64,000 nt of DNA from Heterodera schachtii (Eukaryota > Nematoda > Chromadorea > Rhabditida > Heteroderidae), in the NCBI GenBank assembly GCA_023374025.1, contig SIJG01000021.1, forward strand, positions 769,675 to 833,674. The letters are read 5' to 3'. Every line of letters begins with the position of its first letter. Position 1 is the stretch's first letter. Made by a program: the position numbers and the translations under genes. This document shows positions 34,601 through 46,659 of this stretch, one piece after another. The notes beneath the pieces were generated by a model. The model had not been told where the DNA came from. It saw only the letters and a program-made list of their open reading frames with translations, and did no database searches.

Positions 34601-37600
34601 AGTTGCGGCTTCTTCAGAAGATTTGGGTGCTTCTGTGGTTGTACAGTTGCGGCTTGCTCCATCAGTTTTCGGCGCTTCTGCTGGTTGTACAGTTGCGGCT
34701 TCTTCCGCGGGTTTCGGCGCTTCTGCTGGTTGTACAGTTGCGGCTTCTTCAGAAGATTTCGGGTGCTTCTGTTGGTTGTACAGTTGCGGCTGCTCCATCA
34801 GTTTTCGGTGCTTCCGCTGGTTGTACAGTTACGGCTTCTCCATCATTTTTCGGCGCTTCCGCTGGTTGTACAGTTGCGGCTTCTCCATCAGTTTCGGCGC
34901 TTCCTGCTGGTTGTACAGTTGCGGCTTCTCCATCAGTTTCGGCGCTTCCGCTGGTTGTACAGTTGCGGCTTCTCCATCAGTTTCGGCGCTTCCGCTGGTT
35001 GTACAGTTGCGGCTTCTCCATCAGGTTTTCGGCGCTTCTGCAGGTTGTACAGTTGCGGCTTCTTCAGCGGGTTTCGGCGCTTCTGCAGGTTGTACAGTTG
35101 CGGCTTCTTCAGCGGGTTTCGGCGCTTCTGCAGGTTGTACAGTTGCGGCTTCTTCAGCGGGTTTCGGCGCTTCCGCAGGTTGTACAGTTGCGGCTTCTTC
35201 CGCGGGTTTCGGCGCTTCAGGTTTCGGCGCTTCCGCTGGTTGTACAGTTGCGGCTTCTTCAGCGGGTTTCGGCGCTTCTGAAGGTTGTACAATTGCGGCT
35301 TCTTCAGCGGGTTTCGGCGCTTCTGAAGGTTGTACAGTTGCGGCTTCTTCCGCGGGTTTCGGCGCTTCTGCAGGTTGTACAGTTGCGGCTTCTTCAGCGG
35401 GTTTCGGCGCTTCTGAAGGTTGTACAGTTGCGGCTTCTTCAGCGGGTTTCGGCGCTTCTGAAGGTTGTACAGTTGCGGCTTCTTCAGCGGGTTTCGGCGC
35501 TTCCGCAGGTTGTACAGTTGCGGCTTCTTCCGCGGGTTTCGGCGCTTCAGTTTTTGGCGCTTCCGCTGGTTGTACAGTTGCGGCTTCCTCAGCGAGTTTC
35601 GGCGCTTCCGCTGGTTGTACAGTTGCGGCTTCCTCAGCGGGTTTCGGCGCTTCTGCAGGTTGTACAGTTGCGGCTTGTACATCAGTTTTCGGCGCTTCCG
35701 CTGGTTGTACAGTTGCGGCTTGTTCCGCGGGTTTCGGCGCTTCTGCAGGTTGTACAGTTGCGGCTTCTTCCGCGGGTTTCGGCGCTTCTGCAGGTTGTAC
35801 AGTTGCGGCTTCTTCATCGGGTTTCGGCGCTTCTGCAGGTTGCACTGTTGCGGCTTCTTCAGCGGGTTTCGGCGCTTCTGAAAGTTGTACAGTTGCGGCT
35901 TCTTCAGCGGGTTTCGGCGCTTCTGAAGGTTGTACAGTTGCGGCTTCTCCATCAATTTTCGGCGCTTCCGCTGGTTGTACAGTTGCAGCTTCCTCAGCAA
36001 GTTTCGGCGCTTCTGCAGGTTGTACAGTTGCGGCTTGTCCATCAGTTTTCGGCGCTTCTGTTGGTTGTACAGTTGCGGCTTCTTCCGCGGGTTTCGGCGC
36101 TTCTGCAGGTTGTACAGTTGCGGCTTCTTCAGCGGGTTTCGGCGCTTCTGAAGGTTGTACAGTTGCGGCTTCTTCAGCGGGTTTCGGCGCTTCTGAAGGT
36201 TGTACAGTTGCGGCTTCTTCAGCGGGTTTCGGCGCTTCCGCAGGTTGTACAGTTGCGGCTTCTTCCGCGGGTTTCGGCGCTTCAGTTTTCGGCGCTTCCG
36301 CTGGTTGTACAGTTGCGGCTTCTTCAGCGGGTTTCGGCGCTTCTGAAGGTTGTACAATTGCGGCTTCTTCAGCGGGTTTCGGCGCTTCTGAAGGTTGTAC
36401 AGTTGCGGCTTCTTCCGCGGGTTTCGGCGCTTCTGCAGGTTGTACAGTTGCGGCTTCTTCAGCGGGTTTCGGCGCTTCTGAAGGTTGTACAGTTGCGGCT
36501 TCTTCAGCGGGTTTCGGCGCTTCTGAAGGTTGTACAGTTGCGGCTTCTTCAGCGGGTTTCGGCGCTTCCGCAGGTTGTACAGTTGCGGCTTCTTCCGCGG
36601 GTTTCGGCGCTTCAGTTTTTGGCGCTTCCGCTGGTTGTACAGTTGCGGCTTCCTCAGCGGGTTTCGGCGCTTCTGAAGGTTGTACAGTTGCGGCTTCTTC
36701 AGCGGGTTTCGGCGCTTCTGAAGGTTGTACAGTTGCGGCTTCTTCCGCGGGTTTCGGCGCTTCTGCAGGTTGTACAGTTGCGGCTTCTTCAGCGGGTTTC
36801 GGCGCTTCTGAAGGTTGTACAGTTGCGGCTTCTTCAGCGGGTTTCGGCGCTTCTGAAGGTTGTACAGTTGCGGCTTCTTCAGCGGGTTTCGGCGCTTCCG
36901 CAGGTTGTACAGTTGCGGCTTCTTCCGCGGGTTTCGGCGCTTCAGTTTTGGCGCTTCCGCTGGTTGTACAGTTGCGGCTTCTTCAGCGGGTTTCGGCGCT
37001 TCTGAAGGTTGTACAGTTGCGGCTTCTTCAGCGGGTTTCGGCGCTTCTGAAGGTTGTACAGTTGCGGCTTCTTCAGCGGGTTTCGGCGCTTCCGCAGGTT
37101 GTACAGTTGCGGCTTCTTCCGCGGGTTTCGGCGCTTCAGTTTTTGGCGCTTCCGCTGGTTGTACAGTTGCGGCTTCCTCAGCGAGTTTCGGCGCTTCCGC
37201 TGGTTGTACAGTTGCGGCTTCCTCAGCGGGTTTCGGCGCTTCTGCAGGTTGTACAGTTGCGGCTTGTACATCAGTTTTCGGCGCTTCCGCTGGTTGTACA
37301 GTTGCGGCTTGTTCCGCGGGTTTCGGCGCTTCTGCAGGTTGTACAGTTGCGGCTTCTTCCGCGGGTTTCGGCGCTTCTGCAGGTTGTACAGTTGCGGCTT
37401 CTTCATCGGGTTTCGGCGCTTCTGCAGGTTGCACTGTTGCGGCTTCTTCAGCGGGTTTCGGCGCTTCTGAAAGTTGTACAGTTGCGGCTTCTTCAGCGGG
37501 TTTCGGCGCTTCTGAAGGTTGTACAGTTGCGGCTTCTTCAGCGGGTTTCGGCGCTTCTGAAGGTTGTACAGTTGCGGCTTCCTCAGCGAGTTTCGGCGCT

Positions 37601-39468
37601 TCCGCTGGTTGTACAGTTGCAGCTTCTCCATCAGTTTTCGGCGCTTCTGCAGGTTGTACAGTTGCAGCTTCTCCATCAATTTTCGGCGCTTCCGCTGGTT
37701 GTACAGTTGCAGCTTCTCCATCAGTTTTCGGCGCTTCTGCAGGTTGTACAGTTGCAGCTTCCTCAGCAGGTTTCGGCGCTTCTGCAGGTTGTACAGTTGC
37801 GGCTTGTCCATCAGTTTTCGGCGCTTCTGCTGGTTTTACAGTTGCGGCTTCTTCAGCGGGTTTCGGCGCTTCTGAAGGTTGTACAGTTGCGGCTTCCTCA
37901 GCGAGTTTCGGCGCTTCCGCTGGTTGTACAGTTGCGGCTTCTCCATCAGTTTTCGGCGTTTCCGCTGGTTGTACAGTTGCGGCTTCCTCAGCGAGTTTCG
38001 GCGCTTCTGCAGGTTGTACAGTTGCGGCTTCTTCCGCGGGTTTCGGCGCTTCCGCTGGTTTCTCCGTTGTGGCTTTGGTTGCTGGTACCGGTACTAACTG
38101 TACATTGCCTTCCTTCGCTGTGTGATGTCCTTCGCCTGTTAATTCGACATATTGTGTCTTCCGCGGGCATGGACAGTATGCGCCGTCCTCTCCTGGTGCA
38201 CCGCTTAGTCCAGGCTTAAAAAAGCAGTTTTTTCCCCTCTCCCATTTTGTCATTTTTTTACCGGTCCCGGCGGTCCCTTTGGCCCTGGGATGCCCGACAG
38301 TCCGACTGTGCCTTTTTCGCCCATTTGTCCAATTGCTCCTGGTGCTCCGGCACTGGTGCTCGCCGACCCTTTCTCGCCAGGAGCTCCCGGCTCTCCTGGT
38401 TGGCCCTTGGGCCCTGGTGGTCCTGCCAGTCCCGTGGAACCGGACACGCCGGGCGTGCCCGGTATGCCCGGCTCGCCGTTGGCACCATTCTCGCCTTAAA
38501 AATAATTATTGAATCATTCGTTTTTCATTGACTTATCCGCTCACCTCGCGCGCCAACTTCGCCCTGTCTTCCCGGGTTGCCCATGCGGCCCGGCACCCCG
38601 GGTACGCCGGCTGCACCGCGCGGTCCGTTTGGCCCCGTTTCACCGGTTTGGCCTCGCGGGCCTATCGGTCCTCGTGGGCATTGAACACATGGACGAATCA
38701 TCTCCGCGATTCTGTCACCGGAAAAGCCGCGTGTGCCGGGAATTCCCGGCTGACCGTTCACTTAATTTTAATTGCCAAAATTATAGAAGTATATAAAGTT
38801 ATTCAGAAATTTACTGTTCTATTTTGGGATTGATTTAAAAATGCTGCGTTTCAAACCCATAACATTTCTCCCCCCATTTCTTTGCTTACTTCCTGGCAAT
38901 CCGTCCTTTCCCTCCGCTCCCTTTGGGCCCGCGGGGCAATTTTGAGGTTGATTTACGGCACATTCTTAAACATTTTTAATTAAAAACAATAAAATTATTT
39001 TTTATTTTTTTAATGATGGAATATTTTTTTGCTTAATTTTTTTTGCTCACCGCACTGAGCTGGCAAATTGTCACGCTTTGGTCGAAAAACACTGTCATAC
39101 GCCTTCCATTCCCGCGCAACAATGGCTCCCGGGTTGGCTAAATCGCCTCTTGCGCCTTGCTGGATGGCCATCATTGAGGTCCATGCCTCGTTGGCTAAGC
39201 CCTTAGAATTTACAATTCAATTTTCCGCGATGCAAAAATGCCGTTGTTTTTGCTCCCCCCCCCCCCCCCCCTTTCATACAGTGAATTCGTCCATGCCGAC
39301 CGACACTTCGTCCAGCAGCAGTGCCGTGTCGTTGTGCAAAAAGGTCAATACCATTGCACTGATGCCGACCATCAGAGTTGAGATGGTTAAAGCCAAATAA
39401 ATGGCCACCCGTGCCGACGTGTCGTCCACGTCGGTGCCCGGCGAGGAGCGGCGGTGATCAGTGATCAT
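31613..39468 (-). CDS. Cuticle collagen with giant Pro/Ala/Glu tandem-repeat tail (frame broken within repeats)
   Basis: Exons about 39280-39468, 39051-39201, 38890-38964, 38545-38760, 38262-38494 and 31613-38214. Exon 1 (ATG at 39468) encodes the nematode cuticle collagen N-terminal domain, with the membrane segment [20 protein letters not shown]. Exon 2 has the RPKR furin-type site ([13 protein letters not shown]). Exons 3-5 encode interrupted Gly-X-Y repeats ([19 protein letters not shown] and others) with Cys pairs for interchain bonds. Exon 6 closes the triple helix with [18 protein letters not shown], the kind of Cys-rich end seen in ROL-6/SQT-1-type collagens. It then enters a very long array of 15-residue units ([15 protein letters not shown]) and ends [12 protein letters not shown] at 31613. 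Ordinary cuticle collagens are about 300-400 residues; this would exceed 2,300. Single-base differences near 36945 and at several sites in 34530-35000 break the reading frame, so the deposited sequence does not give one uninterrupted product. Confidence 0.8.
31660..38070 (-). repeat. Tandem minisatellite, 45-bp unit, about 140 copies
   Basis: The unit reads on the minus strand as codons for [15 protein letters not shown]. Variants at residues 6-9 alternate between PAEE, TDGQ, TDVQ, IDGE, LAEE and PDEE. Blocks of several units are themselves repeated (for example 34980-35560, 36070-36630 and 36640-37140), which shows higher-order expansion. A few short units of 30 bp occur (near 35211, 35541, 36275, 36610, 36942 and 37131). 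The array lies entirely inside the last collagen exon. Confidence 0.9.
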
Positions 39469-39481
39469 TGGGGGGAGTGGG

Positions 39482-40200
39482 CTTCTAAAGGGACAAAATT
39501 AGCACAGATCACCTTTTACTATCCATTTGCTATGGAAAATGCTTCCCGATCGCTGACTGATCAGCGGGCATAAGAATTGTAGATGAATTTGGATGAATTG
39601 AAACTGATTTGGGCAAATGTGGGCCCATCCCCCGGCGATTGGCGCTTAAATTCGTTTCGCGCACTGTGACCAACAGCAGAAGCAATTGCCATTCTGCTGG
39701 TGATTAATATGCGGAGGAGGAGGAGAAGCAAGCAAAAGCACTTTGTTCTGTTTGCAAAGCACACATTGCGAAGGCGGGGAAAGGGCGGAATTTATTTTTG
39801 ATCAGCCGACAAAAAAAGGGGTGGGATTTTATGAATGACAATCCGATCGGACACATTTGTTTGGTGTTTTCCATAAAAACTAAGCGGATGCAATGTTTTC
39901 GAGTCGCTTCGGGGAATGAATTATGATTTCCTCTCACTCTCTCTTTAGCAACAACCATCCCAACGGGCCATATTTATGGGCCATGCCGCCGCTTCGGTTG
40001 CCGCCGGCTCGTCGGACCGATTGCCCTAATTACCCCCCCCCCCCCCCCTCCCGCAAATGTCCGCCGTCGTAATAGCGAACCATCGGAGGAAAAAGCCGTA
40101 AAATGAACAGCGAAGCAGCAGGTATTTTCAATCAACCTCAAAAAGCATAATGAGCAGTGAGTGATCTGTCCCCAACAAACGGCGAATTAGCCGAGCAAAA
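39482..40200. promoter_or_regulatory. Collagen upstream region
   Basis: This follows the collagen start on its 5' side. No TATA box was identified with confidence. It contains a C-run at about 40034-40048. No coding region recognised. Confidence 0.3.
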
Positions 40201-40204
40201 CACA

Positions 40205-40235
40205 GCGAGAGAGTGGGGGAGAGAGAGAGCGCGAG

Positions 40236-40266
<31 letters not shown>

Positions 40267-40455
40267 GTGAGAGAGAGAGAGGGGAGAGAGAGAGAGGAGA
40301 GAGAGAGAGGAGAGAGAAAGAGGTGAGAGAGAGGGGAGAGAGAGAGAGAGTGAGAGAGAGAGTGAGAGAGAGAGGAGAAAGAGAGATGAGAGAGGAGATA
40401 GAGAGAGGAGAGAGAGGGGGGAGAGAGAGAGAGAGTGAGGGAGAAAGAGAGAAAG
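40205..40455. repeat. GA-rich microsatellite
   Basis: About 250 bp made almost only of gagaga with scattered variants. It lies 0.75-1 kb upstream of the collagen start. It makes a spurious Ser/Leu open frame on the minus strand. Confidence 0.9.
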
Positions 40456-41014
40456 ACGAACTCGGTGATTGCGCATTAAACTGGTCGATGAGACCGTAAA
40501 AAACGGACGATGAACACGACGAAGTGGAAGCAGAAGACTAAGATGGATGGGTGATCAAAAGCAGAAGGACAGCAAAAATGGGTGAACGTAATGAATGATG
40601 ATGATTAGGCAGCAAAAAATGACTGGGTTTTTGTCAAGAAAATGATGAAAATAATTGGAAGTTTTTTTATTATATATAGTCAAAAAAAGAATAAAAATGT
40701 CAAAACATCAGACAGCTACAGGTTCATAGCTCACAAATCAGCTCATTGAAAAACTAGGTGAAGCTTATTTATAGTTGAATAACGCAATTTTATGCTTTAC
40801 AGGTCCATGTCAAAATAAACCCCGGGTCAAGAAACAAAAAATTTCAAACAAATTTTTGCTGCTTTGGCCGCATAAAATTTTATTTAGAAAATTACACAAA
40901 ATTTTCAAATAAAAATAACAATAAAAACACATAAAAAAACAAGTGATCAATCAAATCATTCATAATTTGCTGCTTCATCATTTTCCCAATTGTTTTTTTC
41001 CTCCAAAATTTCCA

Positions 41015-41332
41015 TCAAAAACCATTTTTTGCCACCGTCGAAAAAACATTGGCACCTAATTTTTGGAATTCGTTAATTGTTTCCTTTTCGTCCATTTCAG
41101 CAGACAGAAGGCCCAACTGTTGCAAATATTCCATTTTCATTTCAATATCGAAGTTCCTCAAGGATTCCTTCAATATTTCGTTGGCATTCGCTGGCATTTC
41201 AATGCCAAAAAGCCAAACTTTGCCAAAATTAATGCTAAAATTTGAACAAAATGGCGCACTGTTCGAAAAAACATTTTTGGACTTTTTGCACAGACAAAAC
41301 AAATCGATGTTCTTTCGTTTGTCCATCTTCAT
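41015..41332 (-). CDS. Hypothetical 105-residue protein
   Basis: Single open frame from ATG at 41332 (MKMDKRKNIDLFCLCKKSKN) to a TGA at 41015. The C-terminal half is helix-like and charged (EILKESLRNFDIEMKMEYLQ). No signal peptide, membrane segment or known motif was recognised. It stands alone in AT-rich DNA, between the collagen promoter and a long gene-free stretch. GC content is higher than in the flanks, which is the main reason to keep it. It may be an exon of a longer gene or not a gene. Confidence 0.3.
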   Translation of the reverse strand: MKMDKRKNIDLFCLCKKSKNVFSNSAPFCSNFSINFGKVWLFGIEMPANANEILKESLRNFDIEMKMEYLQQLGLLSAEMDEKETINEFQKLGANVFSTVAKNGF

Positions 41333-41999
41333 TTAAATGAACAAAATTATGCAAATAAAATTAGCGGAAATTGGCGGGCTCTTTTTTGCTTTTTAATGGA
41401 CTTTGTGTTCTTCGTTAAATCCCCCGCCCCTCCCCTCCCCCCCCCCCCTCTCTCTGTCCATTCATTGGCTCCGTCTCATTTCAAAAATATCCCTCCAAAA
41501 TTATCCCATTAAAATAAATGTATATTTTTAATAAATTTATTAAATTCCTCATCTTTCTCTTATGCAATAAATATTTATCCAACCTTTTTTAACTGTATTT
41601 TAATTGTGCCTTCCGCCCCCCCCCCCCTCCCCTCTCATTCTTTCATCCCTTTCATCGCATTTTTCTGTTCTGCATCAATTTATTCAAAAATACGGATAAA
41701 AAATGATATTTGTTTTATTGTTGAATATCATTTTGAATAATTTTGGAGTTTAATTATTTTTCGAGTATTTTTTATTTGCCAGCTTTTTCTAAAACATTTG
41801 CACAAAAATGACCAATTTTTGTGGTTTTAAGAGAATGGTTCGAAATAAAAGAGGGGGCGGGGAAGGCATCAGAAGGGAAATTTTTGATCATTCAATCATT
41901 TATGAAGGATCAATAGAAATTGAAAAAGTGGCAAAATAAGTTTTAATTCATCCAAAAAAAGTTTTATATATCCCTTTCTCCGACGCAATTAGTCATCAT

Positions 42000-42522
42000 T
42001 AGGGCGACGATTTATAGATTATAGTTGCTAATAACTGCCAAAATAATTAGTTTTTAGTCTCTAAAAAACCTCAAAATAGTTGCTAAAAATGGGTAAATGT
42101 TACTAAAAATTTCAAATTTAGGGGTAAATTTACCAAAAAGGTAACAAAATTATGCCAAATTAATAGTGAGATAATAATTTTTAAATAAAAATTCTTGTCA
42201 AGAAAGTAAATAAACAAATTATCAGATGAAATTTAATTTTTCATTTGTTAGGGGTGCATTTTTGAAAATTTTCGGGTCGATTCTTAGGGGGTATTTTTCG
42301 TTTTTTATTGCATTTTGATAACAAATTTTGGGCAAAACGCCAAAATAGTTGAAAATAATTTTTTCAAAAATTTATAGTTTTTTAGTTGCTAAAAATAAAA
42401 AATAGAAAATAGTTGCTAATAACCCGAAAACTAGCTTAATTAGCCGAAAAAAACAAGTTTTTCGTGCATTTCAGGCTACGGGGAGCTCAGGAAAAAAATA
42501 GTGAATATAAATCGTAGCCCTA
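42000..42522. mobile_element. hAT-type MITE with near-perfect 8-bp target duplication
   Basis: Ends TAGGGCGACGATTTATA and TATAAATCGTAGCCCTA are inverted with one mismatch. Flanks are GTCATCAT and ATCATCAT (7 of 8). The core has repeated agttgctaaaaat-type motifs. A copy of the flanking sequence without insertion is found at about 42976-43045. Confidence 0.75.
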
Positions 42523-42975
42523 ATCATCATTGGTTAAAAAAATAAAAATATTAAAATAACAGTGCTGAATGAACAGTGTAATTTATAATACTAACTTAAA
42601 CCATTAAAAATAAAATATATAAAACAATATATTTGAGAATAAATTAAAGTAATTTCTTTAAAATAAATTTTAAAAAGTTCAAATTTATAAAGCATAAATA
42701 ATTGAATTCTTATTATCAATTAAAAAATGCATTTATTAACATAGAAAATGCGATGCCGTTAAAAAACAAAACAAAAAAAGCACTCGAATCATATCAAAAA
42801 GAATTGCGAGTATGAGAACAAGAAAATAAAACAAATATTAGTTGATATTGAAATTTAGAAATTAAAAAAATTTATATAAATTTAAAAAAAAAATGAGAGA
42901 AAATTAAATGAAATGGATATAAAATAAAATTATAATTTATGGAAGACTTTTATTTAAATATATTTTTATATTCAT

Positions 42976-43045
42976 CCTTTGTCCGATGCAATAATCCATC
43001 ATTGGTTAAAAAAATAAAAATATTAAAATAACAGTGCTGAATGAA
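42976..43045. repeat. Duplicated flank: empty-site copy of the 42000-42522 insertion
   Basis: The segment around CATCATTGGTTAAAAAAATA to CAGTGCTGAATGA repeats the sequence right of the MITE (42524-42575). The bases before it (TCCGATGCAATAATC) match the sequence left of the MITE (TCCGACGCAATTAGT), without the 523-bp insert. Confidence 0.7.
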
Positions 43046-45180
43046 TACAGTATCTACCATTTGATTTGCTAAAATTACGAAAATGAGAAAGAAATGCTTT
43101 AACTCAAATGGAAAAGTGTTGAGGATTTGCAGATTCAAGAACAAAATAAAAAAGATAAAAATCATATTTATTATTAATCATAAAACAATAAAATTTTGAG
43201 AAAAAAAACGAAAAGAAAAATTATTTAAATATGAAAAATATCACCAAAAATTCCAAAAAAAATTCATTTGTGCTAATGATTATTATTCGACAATTCTCTT
43301 GTCTTTGTTCTTATAATACTGTTACATTAAATACATCAGCATATATAAGTAAATTAATTAAAATTTATTTTACATTTTAAACATTATCTATATACATAAT
43401 TAATTGAAAATTAATGGAAAGAGATTTTAAATGGGAAAGATTATTTTCTTAATTTAAATAATTAATATTTTTTCAACAAAGATTTTTTAAGATATTCCAT
43501 TGTAAAATTTGATGAGAAAATAATTACATAAAATTAATTAGTTTTTTACAACATTTTTACTAAAATAGGAAGAGAAGAATATAAAATACAGATACATTTT
43601 ATGAACTCAAATCAAATTAAAATTATTAATTATTTAATAGTATATTAATGGTACTTTTGGTAATAATAGTATCAAATTTTAAAGGGATAACATAAATCCC
43701 AAGATTATCTTAGAAAATCATTTAAAATAAGTTACGATTAACAGGAAATTTATTGAAAAAATGATAATCATAACAATATCATAATGTTTTGATTATTATA
43801 ATCAATCAGTGAAACTGATTCCCAATATAAATCAGAGCATTTATTAATTATAATATTTTAGCATTTAAATGGTGCGTAAAAAACCAATTAATGATATTCT
43901 TTAAAAATTATAAATGAAACTAAAATAAAACTTTTGGAAAATATTTTTTGACATTAAGAGACATTAAGATACTTATTATAATTTATATCTAAAGACGAAA
44001 AAAAATATTAAAAGATAAATAAAATTTTAAATATGATTGCCGTAAAAGAAGTAAAAACCCCGTACCTGAAATGGAAATAAAATAAATAAGAGTTGATATT
44101 GCTGCAATTTACAAATAAAATAATTTATATAAATTTGAAAAAGGAGAGGAATTAAATGAAATGATAAAAACAAAACAATAACAATAATTGTGGTTTTATT
44201 AATTCTTATAAAAATTTAAACATTAAAAACAAATGCGAAAGTAATTAATAGAAATGAATTTAGAAAAATTTATTAATTTTACTTGAAGAAATAATTGCTT
44301 ATACTTCCTTTTAAAAATTATTATCATCGACACTTTTATTAGGTTCACCACTTTTCCAAAGTGATGCTTTTTGTTTGTTTGTTAATAATTTTTTTTAGAA
44401 ATAATGAGCAATTTTTATTTATCCAATAAAAATATTTTTGTCATTTAAATTAGTAAAGTCATTTATATTCATATTCAAAATAACTAATTCAAATTTTCAT
44501 TTTAAACAGAATTGTAAAAATTAAAAAAAGAAGAGGACCGACAAAAAATGAAAATTTAAAAGAATTTTTGTATAATGAAAAAAATTGAAAAAATTTGTTT
44601 TTAACATTATAATTTTTATAGAGCGATTAAATAAATTCAAACTAATCAAATAAAAAGTAGCGATTATTTAATAATTTATTTTATTTGTTTTAATATAAAT
44701 TTATATGAATAAATCCATGCATTATTTTGCCCAAACAAATAAATTTAAAACCGAGATATCAAGAGCATTAATAAATAATAGCTTAATTTTTGATAAATTA
44801 AAGAATATTTTAACAAAATTTTATCTTTTATTTTAGAAAGAAATAATATTTAAAAATATAAAAAGTATTTACAAAGTACTTACAAATACAAAAGATAAAA
44901 TATAACCCTTCATTTAAACGACGATCAAAGATCTTAAGAACGCAAAGGCAAGAGATTTATAAAAAATGATTAAATTCATTAATATATTTTTTTAATAATA
45001 TAAAATACTTTAAAGAAAGATATAAATGTAATAATATATGCATTTTCATACAATTCAATAAAAAATAATATTTAAAATATCCTTTTTAGGAAAAAGAATT
45101 CATTTATTTTAATAAATTGAAAACCAATTATTGTATTTGATTATTAATGACTAGAGCTGGGAATTTTAAGAAAATAAGTT
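43046..45180. other. AT-rich gene-free stretch
   Basis: Extremely AT-rich, no open frame of interest, no RNA gene and no clear repeat structure seen. Confidence 0.5.
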
Positions 45181-45182
45181 TC

Positions 45183-45505
45183 ATGGAGTTTAAAAATGTT
45201 GGTTTTTTTATTCGTTCCGTGTTGTCAGAAGAATGACTTACAGGAAAATAGGCTTCTGTCTGCCAAATTTCAAATAGTTCATACAGTCAAAGTTTTTTAC
45301 ATAAATTCAAAAACTTGAAAATTTCAAAATTTCAAGTTTTTTAAACAAGCGAATGTTTATAAAAAAAACTTTTGGGTCTATGAAATCTTTTGAAATTTGG
45401 CAGGAAGAAAGCCTTTATACTAAGCTTTTTCCTGCAAAATTTCGTCATATGACAACTACGGAACGAACAGAAAAACCGTCATTTTTAAACTCCGTGAATC
45501 TATTT
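45183..45505. mobile_element. Small foldback element
   Basis: Left arm near 45185-45235 (GGAGTTTAAAAATGTTGGTT, CGTTCCGTGTTGTCA) and right arm near 45447-45500 (TGACAACTACGGAACGAACA, CATTTTTAAACTCC) are inverted repeats. The open frame at 45353-45568 overlaps it and is not judged a gene. No target duplication identified. Confidence 0.5.
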
Positions 45506-45805
45506 ATATATATAATTTCCTGCTCTATTAATGGCGACATTTATGGACAGCCCAAACTTAAAAAGTAAACTTGAAGGTGGACAAGATAAATTTAAATGGT
45601 AATGAATAATAATTTTTGTTATTAAATATTGATAATCAATAGAATTTAAAATAAATAATAATTCATGAAAATCTCTTTATTTTAATATAATAATAATACT
45701 TAAAACGATTGTGAAATATTTAATTTAATAAAAATTTGCACAATAGAGTCCTCTGGTCATATGTTTATAGATTTTCCCATTCCGATGATAATTTTTAATA
45801 AAATT

Positions 45806-46650
45806 TTAGTTAGCTCTTTTATAGTCCTACAATCTTAACCGTTTTGTAGCATTTTTAATGAGCTTTCAAATGATACCAAACATTAAGCGAAATACCGGTT
45901 CATGCCCGAATTACATTTGACTTTGTCTGACGACACCCCAAAATACACTGAAAATCGGGAAAATTTTTGAAAAAAATTCCTAGGGGGTTGGAAATTTTTT
46001 TTTGTTAAAACTCATGATATCCAACTGAAAGAGAACAAAATGCTCTACAATATGCAAAAGACAGCAATCATTTCGATTTATATCTGCTGAGGTATAGGCA
46101 CTTCAATTTCGGTGTCTAGAAAAAATACTTTATTTCTTAAGAAAATAATGTATTTTACAGTAGAGATGATCAACATCAAAATTGAAGTAACCATACCTCA
46201 GCAAGTATAAGTCGTAGACCCAACATTCAAAAGGCAATTCTGTGGAGAATTTCGTACTCCTTTTGATAGGCGCACTCATTTTCCAGAAAAATTTTCCCAA
46301 CCCCCTAGGAATTTTTTCCAAAAATTTTCCCGGTTTTCAGTGTATTTTGGGGTGTCCCGATCACTATGAAGGAGTGGTCTGATCAAGTTGCTGTAAAAGA
46401 CTTTTTTGATCAGTATCAAAAGTAAGTTGGCTTAGCAGAAATTTTTCAGAATTTTTGGCCCACAAAATGTTGAGTTAAAGCAATAAAATTTTTATTATAA
46501 ATATATGACCAACCGAAAATGGAGTTTGTCTGACAAAGTCAAATGTAATTCGGGCATGAACCGGTATCTCGCTTAATGTTTTGGGTATCATTGGAAAGCC
46601 CATTAAAAATGCTATAAAATGGTTAAGATTGTAGGACTATAAAAGAGTTA
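45806..46650. mobile_element. Foldback element with arms of about 300 bp
   Basis: Left arm starts CTCTTTTATAGTCCTACAAT and right arm ends in its reverse complement near 46650. Further inside, GGTTCATGCCCGAATTACAT pairs with its complement near 46545, and CCTAGGGGGTTGG near 45980 pairs with CCAACCCCCTAGG near 46300. Arms differ slightly. A diverged relative occurs at 17500-18057. No coding capacity. Confidence 0.65.
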
Positions 46651-46659
46651 TTTAAATTA

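Noticed and set aside
31660..38070. Regular repeats that could suggest a CRISPR-like array
   Set aside because: Units are contiguous 45-bp coding repeats with no unique spacers, and the genome is eukaryotic.
31675..38219. Very long plus-strand open frames (1,776 and 1,979 codons) rich in Cys, Leu or Ser repeats
   Set aside because: They are antisense shadows of the collagen minisatellite. The minus-strand frame joins collagen exons and has a unique C-terminus; the plus-strand frames have neither.
40138..40476. Minus-strand open frame rich in Ser and Leu
   Set aside because: It is only the translation of the GA microsatellite.
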